Shown here: piece after piece, positions 1 to 5,636 of the stretch
Numbering within the stretch: position 1 is the first letter of the stretch
Layout of the letters: each line of letters starts with the position of its first letter
From: Cyanobacteria bacterium UBA8156
Lineage (GTDB): Bacteria > Cyanobacteriota > Cyanobacteriia > Pseudanabaenales > Pseudanabaenaceae
DNA: 5,636 bases
Direction of reading: 5' to 3'
NCBI GenBank assembly: GCA_003456125.1
Contig: DMPD01000172.1
Span: forward strand, 18,497 to 24,132
Program-made: the position numbers and the translations under genes
The notes under the pieces: model-generated
What the model saw: only the letters and a program-made list of their open reading frames with translations
Database searches by the model: none
Told to the model about the DNA's origin: nothing

Positions 1-1358
1 GGCACCTGGGCAAAGTGTCGGGTGTCGGGGGCCCCCACCTCGTTGCTGGCCAGCGCACAATAGGCATCGGGTTGGCCATAGGCCGCCAGGGCAGCCATGC
101 AGGCGGCGAGATTGGGATAGCGGCCGGCATAAACCACATGCAGGTCACTGCGGACGTTGGCAAAGTCCCCTGGCACCAAACGGCCCGCTTCGGCGTAACC
201 CTGTTCGGTGAGGGCCCGTACGCGATTGGCGGCATTTTCCGGGTTGCCGTAGGCCGAATCCGCCAAAAAGTAGAACGCGGGTTGAATCGTTGGCGGCGGT
301 GGCTCCGGTGCCGGTACCGTGACCACTGGTGGGGCGGGGGGCACCTCCGCAGGACGCGAAGTTTTGAACGCGACCCCGACGGCGATCGCCCCTCCCATCA
401 GCACCGGCCAAGCCCATCCCATCCCCCGGCCGCGCACCGCGTCGAGGGACGGGGCACAGGTCGAAGCTACGGCCACCGTCGCCGGGGGAGTTTGGGGCTG
501 GGCCAGGGGCATGGTTTGGGGAGAGACCACAGGGGGAGTGGTCTGGGCAGGCATCAAAGCCTGGCGCATGGCGGCCGCCGTGGGGTAGCGATCGCGGGGA
601 TGGGGCTGCAACGCGGTTTGCAACACCCGGGTCAAATCCGGGGCCAACCGGGGGAGGACGTCCTGCCACCGCAATTCACCGGTTTCCGGATCCATCGGCA
701 ATTCTTGGGGACAGCGCCCCGTCAGGACATACAAAACCGTCAGGGCCAAGCTGTACAGATCGCTGGCAAAAATCGGTTTGCCGGCGGCTTGTTCCGGCGG
801 CATAAACCCTGGCGTGCCAATGATGATGGAACTGGGCACCGTCTGGGCCGCCATCGTCGCCCGCAATCCCTCCTTCACCGCCCCAAAGTCAATGGGGACG
901 GCGGCCCTATCCCGATGCCGCAACATGACGTTTTCTGGCTTCAGATCGCGGTGGACAATCCCCTGGCCATGGACAACCTCCAGGGTGTTCAGCAAATCCA
1001 CCAACAGCGATCGCCCAAAGGCTTCGCTCTGGGGCCCCTGTTTCTCGATAAAGTCCCCCAGGGTTTGGCCGTCGATCCACTCCTGCACCAAATAAAACTC
1101 GCCCCCCTCGGCAAAATAGGCGTACAACCGGGGAATGCGATCGCAGGCGTTGCCCAGTTGCTCCAACACCACGGCTTCCCGTTCAAATCGTTCCTGCAAC
1201 AGGGTACGCAAAGAGGGATTGCTATGCGTGGGCTTTAACTTCTTGATCACGCAGCGCTGGCGGGAAGGCAGTTGGGTATCCTCCGCCAAAAAGGTTTCGC
1301 CAAAACCGCCGCTGCCCAATTGCTTGAGGATGTGGTATCGCTGCCCGATCGCCGGCAT
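1..1358 (-). CDS. Membrane-anchored Ser/Thr protein kinase with SPOR-like C-terminal domain (3' end cut by window)
   Basis: This is a eukaryotic-type (Hanks) kinase that would phosphorylate Ser or Thr on unknown target proteins. The 452 visible codons are open from an ATG at 1358 and run off the left edge. Seen: glycine loop GSGGFGET at residues 15-22, ATP-binding lysine K39 in CVIKKLK, catalytic HRDLKPEN at 136-143 (D138), metal-binding DFG at 157-159, and GTPGFMPPEQ at about 181-190 in place of the APE motif. All key catalytic residues are present, so it should be active, and HRD makes it an RD-type kinase. The kinase domain ends near residue 270. A Pro/Thr/Gln-rich linker follows, then one hydrophobic segment (about 311-331), a second Pro-rich linker (about 340-358), and from residue 361 (AFYFLADSAYG) a stretch resembling the SPOR-like tails of other cyanobacterial kinases. 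Inference: the catalytic domain is cytoplasmic and the tail extracytoplasmic. The start is well placed because the domain begins at residue 8. It is divergent from the RTX gene. Confidence 0.95.
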   Translation of the reverse strand, partial: MPAIGQRYHILKQLGSGGFGETFLAEDTQLPSRQRCVIKKLKPTHSNPSLRTLLQERFEREAVVLEQLGNACDRIPRLYAYFAEGGEFYLVQEWIDGQTLGDFIEKQGPQSEAFGRSLLVDLLNTLEVVHGQGIVHRDLKPENVMLRHRDRAAVPIDFGAVKEGLRATMAAQTVPSSIIIGTPGFMPPEQAAGKPIFASDLYSLALTVLYVLTGRCPQELPMDPETGELRWQDVLPRLAPDLTRVLQTALQPHPRDRYPTAAAMRQALMPAQTTPPVVSPQTMPLAQPQTPPATVAVASTCAPSLDAVRGRGMGWAWPVLMGGAIAVGVAFKTSRPAEVPPAPPVVTVPAPEPPPPTIQPAFYFLADSAYGNPENAANRVRALTEQGYAEAGRLVPGDFANVRSDLHVVYAGRYPNLAACMAALAAYGQPDAYCALASNEVGAPDTRHFAQV

Positions 1359-1413
1359 AAGCTATCCAAACGCTTCCCGTATTATGTCCGACTACCCCTG
1401 AAAAGTCGGCCGC
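1359..1413. other. Divergent intergenic gap between the kinase and RTX genes
   Basis: This 55-base gap separates the kinase start from the earliest possible start of the RTX frame. It holds a 6-base inverted repeat (CCGACT at 1388-1393, AGTCGG at 1404-1409, spacer 10). On the minus strand a -10-like CATAAT lies at 1386-1381, about 23 bases before the kinase ATG, with only a weak -35 match (CCGACT). The inverted repeat sits just upstream of that box, so it could be an operator or chance. There is no T-run after the repeat, so it is not a convincing terminator. No strong ribosome binding site is seen for either gene. Confidence 0.35.
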
Positions 1414-2187
1414 TTGATTTACAATGCCGCTGGTATTCCACCAGCGCACCATGCCATTATCAACGACAGCCGTACCTTGACGACCCTCCAAAGTTTGGTG
1501 GATCGTGCTCTGGCCGGGGCGATCGCCGGTCAGTTTTTCGACTTGGATGACCTGCCCAACTTCCGGAACCTGACGGGTGACGAAACGGCGCAAAACCCCG
1601 GCGGGGTAAGGGCCCTCGGGGGCAACGACACGCTCAATGGCGGCTCCACCGCCGCCCTTTTAGACGTGTTGCGCGGAGGATAAGGCAACGACACCATCAC
1701 GGGCGCCGGCATTTTGCACGGCAACCGCGACAGCGATTTCCTGACGGTATCTTCTGGGTTGGCCCGGGGCGGGCAAGGCGACGACACCCTGGTGGGAGGG
1801 GGAGTCCTGATAGGCAACTTTGGTGCCGACCTGTTGGAAGGCAGTTTGGGGGCGCCGACGGTGTTTGTGTTGCGTTCGGATACCGAGACCGGCACCCAAC
1901 TCGAGGCAGCCGATCTCATGGATTCGTTTCGCCCTACAGCCGGGCATCGCATTGCTGTGGCCGGAGACTTTTCGGTGGCCGACCTCACTTTTGATGTGGC
2001 CACCGTGGTCAGCACATTCAATCGGCGACGGACCCTCACCGCTGCCGATGGCCTGGCCGATGTGCTGATTCGCCGCACGTCCACCGGTCAACTTTTAGGG
2101 GTGGTGGTAAATTTTGGCGACGCCAATGTGGTGCGCTCCCTGACCGAAGTGGTGCCTTTTACCGATCCCGCCCTGCAATTGGGTTGA
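1414..2187 (+). pseudogene. RTX/hemolysin-type calcium-binding protein interrupted by an in-frame TAA at 1681-1683
   Basis: One reading frame covers 258 codons and is broken only at codon 90 (TAA). Before the stop: a cyanobacterial-looking N-terminal part with LVDRALAGAIAGQFFDLDD and PGGVRALGGNDTLNGG. After it, in the same frame: GNDTITGAG, then GGQGDDTLVGG, GADLLEGS, and a C-terminal module with TVFVLRSDTETG and ADVLIRRTSTGQLLGVV. Glycine- and aspartate-rich GGxGxD nonapeptides of RTX proteins bind calcium in a parallel beta-roll and are usually found in secreted proteins; here only a few recognisable copies remain. The 5' end is unclear: the frame opens after a TGA at 1399-1401, and the only candidates are weak TTG codons (1414, 1477, 1495) or GTG 1498, none with a good ribosome binding site. 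The first TTG after the stop (1714) is inside the repeat region and also lacks one. Most likely a decayed gene; readthrough or a sequencing error are alternatives. The family is confident, the pseudogene status moderately so. Confidence 0.75.
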
Positions 2188-2190
2188 GCC

Positions 2191-2295
2191 ATGGGCACTC
2201 GTTGGTCTATGGAACCACTCCTCAAGATGCAATCTGCCGACTTTAACCGCGACGGCAAGCGTTACGGGAATAGCATGCAGTTAGTTCTGCCTTAG
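2191..2295 (+). other. 34-codon open frame with a DxNxDG loop, continuing the RTX frame past its stop
   Basis: An ATG three bases after the RTX stop opens 34 codons in the same frame as the RTX gene and ends with a TAG that overlaps the methyltransferase stop on the other strand. It contains SADFNRDGKRYG, which resembles the calcium-binding DxNxDG loop of FG-GAP, dockerin or EF-hand type proteins. There is no ribosome binding site (the preceding bases are GGGTTGAGCC). It could be a leftover of a longer ancestral calcium-binding protein, or chance. Expression as a separate peptide is not supported. Confidence 0.2.
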
Positions 2296-3332
2296 CGGGT
2301 GAGGCGACGGTAACACAGCCATTCCAGTGCGATCGGCGGCGGCTCCGTGTCGGGAAACACCAGCCGGCCGGTTGTCCAATCGGCAAACCACGGGGAAGGG
2401 GGCCAAGCCGCCGGCGGCAGGCGATCGCGCTCGTAGTCAAACACCGGCTCACGGCTCACCAAGACCAAGGGCAATCCCGCCATCGCTTGGGTGAGTTCCC
2501 GTTCCGTGGTGAAAAACGCCTGGGAAACCGCCGCCACTTGGCGATCGACCGGGGTCGGTTCCCAATCTGCCCGCCCGACAAAAGAATTAAATAATAGAAA
2601 ACCCTCCGGTTGCAGGGCATCGTAGGCTTTGAGGGCCGCCAAGCGAATCTGCTGGGGGGAGCGAAAATGGGGAAACACCTCTGCAAACAACACCAGATCG
2701 TAGGTTTGGCGGGGGAGTCGGCGGGCCGGATCGAGGATGTCGCCCTGGGTCACCTGCACCGGTAACCCCTCCCGATCGCTCAACACCTGCAATTGGTGGC
2801 TAAAAATTTCCGCCAGCTCCAGAGCATCCACCCGAAAACCCTGCCGAGCCAAGGGTAAGGTATTGCGACCGGCCCCGGCCCCCACATCCAAAATGCGGCT
2901 TGCCGCCGGCAACTGGGCCGCCACATCCATCACCTTGGCGTTGGGGTGGCGACCAAACACCCCGGTTTCCATCTCGTCCAAGCGATCGCCAAAGTGGGTT
3001 TGAATCGTCTGCTCGTAAAAGCTTTTGAGGGAATCGAGGCGCACCTGCACATCCAACACCAACCCCGGTTGGGGCGGTGGCGCCGGCTGATAGGTCAACA
3101 CCAATCGCGCGTGTTGCGAAGCCGTGAACCCCAGCGTGAGCTTCTCCACCAGGCGATCGCGCAATTCCGGGAGGCGGGATTCGGGAAACGGCGATCCCAA
3201 CAACGCAAACAACTGGCAGACCCATTCCAAGTAAGCATCCCCCAGGGCGGGCACACAGGGCAGCTCCACGGTGCCCTGAAGCATCGCCCCCCGCTGCAAC
3301 CGCTGAAAAGCGGCCGGTAGGTTCACACCCAT
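2292..3332 (-). CDS. Class I SAM-dependent methyltransferase, substrate unknown
   Basis: This encodes 346 residues from ATG 3332 ([15 protein letters not shown]). The C-terminal half has the Rossmann-type SAM-binding signatures: motif [12 protein letters not shown] at 147-157, the acidic residue ending strand 2 in VDALELAE (E172), GDIL at 197-200 (D198), and [13 protein letters not shown] at 211-223 for strand 4. The N-terminal 145 residues are not recognised; they include a Pro-rich stretch near residue 85 ([11 protein letters not shown]) and may help bind the substrate. It should transfer a methyl group from S-adenosylmethionine, but nothing visible identifies the acceptor. The start is chosen because the ATG overlaps the gatA stop by 10 bases (ATGGGTGTGA), a layout typical of translational coupling. 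The frame stays open further upstream to 3590, but that part is antisense-like sequence inside gatA. It is convergent with the RTX gene, and no terminator is evident after its TAA. Confidence 0.88.
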   Translation of the reverse strand: MGVNLPAAFQRLQRGAMLQGTVELPCVPALGDAYLEWVCQLFALLGSPFPESRLPELRDRLVEKLTLGFTASQHARLVLTYQPAPPPQPGLVLDVQVRLDSLKSFYEQTIQTHFGDRLDEMETGVFGRHPNAKVMDVAAQLPAASRILDVGAGAGRNTLPLARQGFRVDALELAEIFSHQLQVLSDREGLPVQVTQGDILDPARRLPRQTYDLVLFAEVFPHFRSPQQIRLAALKAYDALQPEGFLLFNSFVGRADWEPTPVDRQVAAVSQAFFTTERELTQAMAGLPLVLVSREPVFDYERDRLPPAAWPPSPWFADWTTGRLVFPDTEPPPIALEWLCYRRLTR

Positions 3333-4786
3333 CCCGTCGGTTGCCGTTCGTGCCAAGGCGTAGACCGCTCGTAGGCCCGGGCCACTTGCAGCAACGTCGC
3401 TTCCTGCAACACATTGGCGATCAACTGCAACCCCACCGGCAACCCCTGGCGATCGAACCCACAGGGCAAACTCAGCCCCGGCAACCCCGCCAAATTCACC
3501 GGAATCGTCATCAAATCCGTGAGGTACATGCTGAGGGGGTCTTCGGTCTTGCTGCCCAAGGCAAAAGCCGTCACCGGTGAAGTCGGACACACCAACACAT
3601 CCACCTGGGCAAAAGCCCGGTCAAAATCTTCCCGAATCAACGCCCGCACCTTCTGGGCTTTGAGGTAGTAGGCATCGTAGTAGCCCGACGACAACACATA
3701 GGTGCCGATCGCGATCCGCCGCTTCACTTCCGGCCCAAAACCCCCTTCCCGGGTCTGTTCGTACATCCCCAACAGGTTTGGTGCCGGGGCCCGATACCCG
3801 TATTTCACCCCGTCGTACCGCGCCAAGTTGGCCGAAGCCTCCGAAGGGGCCAAGATGTAGTACGTCGGCAACCCATAGCGAAACCGGGGACAGGAAATTT
3901 CTTGCACCGCCGCCCCCAATTCTTGGAGCTGGGCGATCGCCCCCTGCACCAAAGCCGCCACTTCCGGATCGAGACCTTCGCCAAAGGTTTCGCGCACAAT
4001 GCCCACCCGTTTGCCCTTCAGGGACTCGGTGTGTTCGGGCGCCACCGCCGCCCCATAGTCGGGAATATCCACCTGGAGGCTGGTGGCATCCTGGCGATCG
4101 GGCCCCGCCAAAACCTGCAACAACAGGGCCACATCTTCGACCGAATTGGCCAAGGGGCCCACTTGGTCGAGGGAGGAAGCAAACGCCACCAACCCGTACC
4201 GCGAGATCAGCCCGTAGGTGGGTTTGAGGCCCACGGTGCCGCAAAAAGCGGCCGGCTGCCGAATCGAACCGCCGGTATCGGAACCCAACGCCGCCACGCA
4301 CTGCCGAGCCGCCACCGCCGCCGCCGAGCCGCCCGAAGACCCCCCCGGCACCCGATGCCGCTGCCAGGGATTGTAGGTGGGGCCAAAGGCCGAATTTTCC
4401 GTGGAGCTGCCCATGGCAAACTCATCCAGATTGGTTTTGCCCAAGACCACGGCTCCTGCCCGCTCCAGGTTGGCCACCGCCGTGGCCGTATAGGGAGACA
4501 CCCAATCCGCCAACATCCGGGACCCGCAGGTGGTTTTCACCCCTTCCATACAGAGGTTGTCTTTGATGGCGATGGGAATGCCGGCCAGGGGCCCCAAGGT
4601 CTCTCCCGCTGCCCGCCGTTGATCCACCGCCGCCGCCCGGGCCAAGGCCCGCTCCGGCAACACTGTCAGAAAGCTATGAACCTGCGGCTCCCGCTGCTGC
4701 AAGCGCTCCAGATAGCCTTGGGTGAGTTCCACCGCCGAAACCTGACCGGTTTGCAGTGCCTGTTGACATGCCCGAATGGAATCCAT
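3323..4786 (-). CDS. gatA: Glutamyl-tRNA(Gln) amidotransferase subunit A
   Basis: GatA is the amidase subunit of the GatCAB complex. It releases ammonia from glutamine so that GatB can convert Glu-tRNA(Gln) to Gln-tRNA(Gln), the route that cyanobacteria use because they lack glutaminyl-tRNA synthetase. The 487 residues match the usual length of about 485. The amidase signature is complete: K75 in GIPIAIKDN, cis-Ser S150 in [11 protein letters not shown], and nucleophile S174 in [12 protein letters not shown]. The spacing of 75 and 24 residues equals that of the known Lys-Ser-Ser triad (Lys79, Ser154, Ser178 in Staphylococcus aureus GatA). The ATG start at 4786 ([14 protein letters not shown]) fits the family N-terminus; a TTG 25 codons upstream does not, and it lies in the divergent promoter region. 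The ribosome binding site is weak. gatB and gatC are not in the window. The stop overlaps the methyltransferase start, so the two are probably co-transcribed. Confidence 0.97.
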   Translation of the reverse strand: MDSIRACQQALQTGQVSAVELTQGYLERLQQREPQVHSFLTVLPERALARAAAVDQRRAAGETLGPLAGIPIAIKDNLCMEGVKTTCGSRMLADWVSPYTATAVANLERAGAVVLGKTNLDEFAMGSSTENSAFGPTYNPWQRHRVPGGSSGGSAAAVAARQCVAALGSDTGGSIRQPAAFCGTVGLKPTYGLISRYGLVAFASSLDQVGPLANSVEDVALLLQVLAGPDRQDATSLQVDIPDYGAAVAPEHTESLKGKRVGIVRETFGEGLDPEVAALVQGAIAQLQELGAAVQEISCPRFRYGLPTYYILAPSEASANLARYDGVKYGYRAPAPNLLGMYEQTREGGFGPEVKRRIAIGTYVLSSGYYDAYYLKAQKVRALIREDFDRAFAQVDVLVCPTSPVTAFALGSKTEDPLSMYLTDLMTIPVNLAGLPGLSLPCGFDRQGLPVGLQLIANVLQEATLLQVARAYERSTPWHERQPTGWV

Positions 4787-4854
4787 GAAAGAGGTCAATC
4801 CAAAATCTTTCCTAGTGTAAAGGTATTTGCCCCCAAGCCTCCCCCAACATTCCC

Positions 4855-4883
4855 TAGACAAGAAGCCCGAATAACTTTAGAAT
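4855..4883 (+). promoter_or_regulatory. Near-consensus sigma70-type promoter for the STAS gene
   Basis: The -35 TAGACA (4855-4860) matches TTGACA at five of six bases. The -10 TAGAAT (4878-4883) matches TATAAT at five of six. The spacer is exactly 17 bases, the optimum. It points into the STAS gene within a divergent gap. Transcription would start near 4890-4892, giving an untranslated leader of about 40 bases if translation begins at 4930. The call is by eye; no weight-matrix score was computed. Confidence 0.65.
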
Positions 4884-4919
4884 GTGTGCGCAATTTCACG
4901 GGACAGGCACAAAAACCTT

Positions 4920-4925
4920 GGAGGT
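4920..4925 (+). promoter_or_regulatory. Strong Shine-Dalgarno sequence GGAGGT before the STAS frame
   Basis: GGAGGT is a strong match to the anti-Shine-Dalgarno sequence of 16S rRNA. It ends four bases before an in-frame ATT at 4930-4932. No ATG, GTG or TTG lies at a suitable distance downstream in the frame. It lies downstream of the predicted transcription start, unlike the ATG at 4882, and it is the main reason for placing the start at 4930. Confidence 0.5.
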
Positions 4926-4929
4926 CAAC

Positions 4930-5636
4930 ATTCCCGAGCAGCTTACACTGACGGTTAGCCTGCGGGGAAGCCGCGAAGTACGTGATGGCTATCAGTTGTT
5001 TCGGCTGACGGGCCAACTGGATGCATTCTCTGAACCGTCTTTTCGTCGGGTGATGGTGCGCTGCATCGACGAAGGCCCTGCCCATCTCATTCTGGATCTA
5101 TCGACGATTGATTTCATGGATAGTTCCGGGTTGGGAGTGCTGGTGCAAATCGCGAAGAAAATTCAGGTGAACCAAGGCTCCCTCCGGATCGTTACCAATC
5201 CGCGGGTGACCCAGACCGTGAAACTGGTGCGGTTGGAACAATTTCTATCCCTGGTGACTTCCCTCGAAGAAGCCCAAGCCGGTTTGTTGGCCCCGCCCCC
5301 GACGATGGCACCAACCCCGGAGCCAGGGTCTGCCCCAACCCCAACGCTGGCCCCGGAACCCCCGGATCATCAAAATACCAATCATCAAAATACCAATAGC
5401 CAAGACCCCAGTCTAGGGGTGGGAGAGCGCCAAGCCGTAGCCACAACCCTGTCCGGTGACGGGAAGGGTGGGGAACCGGTAACCGAACTCTCGACGAAAA
5501 TCGCCAACGAAATCCAGCCTGAAATCCCGACGGTAGCCCCCAACACCCGACCCAAGCGCAACCGCTCGAAGACGAGCGCTAAGACCAAAGAGTCCCCCGA
5601 GCCATCGGTACTCGAAACGCCCCCCCCACTGGCGAT
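4930..5636 (+). CDS. STAS-domain anti-sigma factor antagonist-like protein with long Pro/Thr-rich tail (3' end cut by window)
   Basis: The frame is open to the right edge. Residues 1-115 (counting from 4930) form a SpoIIAA-type STAS domain: QLFRLTGQLDAFSEPSFRRV, then HLILDLSTIDFMDSSGLGVL, and VTQTVKLVRLEQFLSL near the end. In SpoIIAA-like proteins the Ser after Asp in DSSGLG is phosphorylated by an anti-sigma kinase and dephosphorylated by a PP2C phosphatase, which controls partner switching; here it is S65. The motif is intact, so the switch should work, but the partner is unknown. Single-domain antagonists are about 110 residues. This one continues for at least 115 more low-complexity residues rich in Pro, Thr, Glu and Asn, with a perfect 15-base tandem repeat and a basic patch PKRNRSKTSAKTK. 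The start is uncertain: ATG 4882 lies inside the apparent -10 box, TTG 4918 has no ribosome binding site, and ATT 4930 has a strong one. An automatic annotation might use 4882 or 4918. Confidence 0.88.
   Translation, partial: MPEQLTLTVSLRGSREVRDGYQLFRLTGQLDAFSEPSFRRVMVRCIDEGPAHLILDLSTIDFMDSSGLGVLVQIAKKIQVNQGSLRIVTNPRVTQTVKLVRLEQFLSLVTSLEEAQAGLLAPPPTMAPTPEPGSAPTPTLAPEPPDHQNTNHQNTNSQDPSLGVGERQAVATTLSGDGKGGEPVTELSTKIANEIQPEIPTVAPNTRPKRNRSKTSAKTKESPEPSVLETPPPLA
5368..5397 (+). repeat. Perfect 15-base tandem duplication in the STAS tail
   Basis: CATCAAAATACCAAT occurs twice head to tail (5368-5382 and 5383-5397), coding HQNTN twice. It keeps the reading frame. It is noticeably more AT-rich than the surrounding GC-rich tail, which suggests recent slippage expansion in a linker under little constraint. 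Confidence 0.95.

Larger units (their letters stand above)
382..3940. repeat. Nine HIP1 octamers (GCGATCGC) scattered over the window
   Basis: Exact copies begin at 382, 588, 1007, 1137, 1519, 2421, 2982, 3153 and 3933. HIP1 is an over-represented palindrome in many cyanobacterial genomes. All nine lie inside genes: four in the kinase, one in the RTX gene, three in the methyltransferase and one in gatA. None is seen in the last 1.7 kb, apart from a possible copy cut by the right edge (GCGAT). Confidence 0.95.
4787..4929. other. Divergent regulatory gap between gatA and the STAS gene
   Basis: This gap of about 143 bases must hold the start signals for both genes. The rightward signals are clear (separate entries). 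For gatA on the minus strand only a poor -10-like TACACT (complement of 4816-4821) is visible, without a matching -35, so no gatA promoter is called. The octamer GAGGTCAA occurs twice in direct orientation, at 4791-4798 and 4921-4928; the second copy includes the STAS ribosome binding site, so the repeat is probably chance. Confidence 0.45.

Noticed and set aside
15..1238. 407-codon plus-strand open frame
   Set aside because: It is antisense to the kinase, whose catalytic motifs are intact. Its translation is rich in Arg, Gly and His and shows no domain; long antisense frames are common in GC-rich DNA.
1388..1409. Inverted repeat as a transcription terminator
   Set aside because: The stem is only 6 bases with a 10-base loop and no T-run, and it lies between divergent starts, where no terminator is expected.
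1714..2187. Separate RTX gene starting at TTG 1714
   Set aside because: The TTG is inside the repeat region, has no ribosome binding site, and the frame upstream of it is clearly the same protein.
2188..2291. Bidirectional terminator between the convergent RTX and methyltransferase genes
   Set aside because: Only short matches were found (for example TGGT/ACCA and the palindrome GCATGC), with no stable GC stem followed by a T-run on either strand.
3333..3590. N-terminal extension of the methyltransferase to 3590
   Set aside because: This part lies wholly inside the 3' end of gatA in another frame, is Gly-rich without motifs, and the ATG at 3332 gives a normal overlap with the gatA stop.
4787..4861. 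TTG start giving a 512-residue GatA
   Set aside because: The extra 25 residues do not resemble GatA, and the region carries the divergent promoter.
3902..4951. 349-codon plus-strand open frame
   Set aside because: It is antisense to gatA across its conserved catalytic region and has no recognisable motifs.

Overview
The window looks like chromosomal DNA of a fairly GC-rich cyanobacterium. Nine exact copies of the cyanobacterial HIP1 octamer GCGATCGC lie between positions 382 and 3940. Four of the five main genes also read like cyanobacterial protein families: a Ser/Thr kinase with a SPOR-like tail, an RTX-type calcium-binding protein, GatA, and a STAS-domain anti-sigma factor antagonist. Genus and species cannot be read from the sequence.

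Layout from left to right. (1) Positions 1-1358, minus strand: a eukaryotic-type Ser/Thr protein kinase with its whole catalytic domain, a transmembrane segment and a SPOR-like tail; its C-terminus runs off the left edge. (2) A 55-base divergent gap with a small inverted repeat and a possible kinase promoter. (3) Positions 1414-2187, plus strand: an RTX/hemolysin-type calcium-binding protein interrupted by an in-frame TAA exactly where the repeat pattern expects Gln or Lys, so probably a pseudogene. (4) Positions 2188-2291: a short convergent gap holding a 34-codon open frame that continues the RTX frame. (5) Positions 3332-2292, minus strand: a class I SAM-dependent methyltransferase whose ATG overlaps the end of gatA by 10 bases. 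(6) Positions 4786-3323, minus strand: gatA with its complete catalytic triad. (7) A divergent gap with a near-consensus sigma70-type promoter pointing right. (8) Position 4930 to the right edge, plus strand: a STAS-domain protein with a long Pro/Thr-rich tail, also cut by the window edge.

There is no sign that all the genes form one pathway. gatA and the methyltransferase are very probably one transcript, with overlapping stop and start codons. The kinase and the STAS protein are both signalling proteins, but they sit at opposite ends and nothing in the sequence links them. No RNA gene, IS element, CRISPR array or new multi-gene system is visible. The most unusual points are the nonsense codon in the RTX gene and the start of the STAS gene, where the first ATG lies inside the apparent -10 box and the best ribosome binding site points to an ATT codon. 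No stretch longer than 300 bases lacks a gene.
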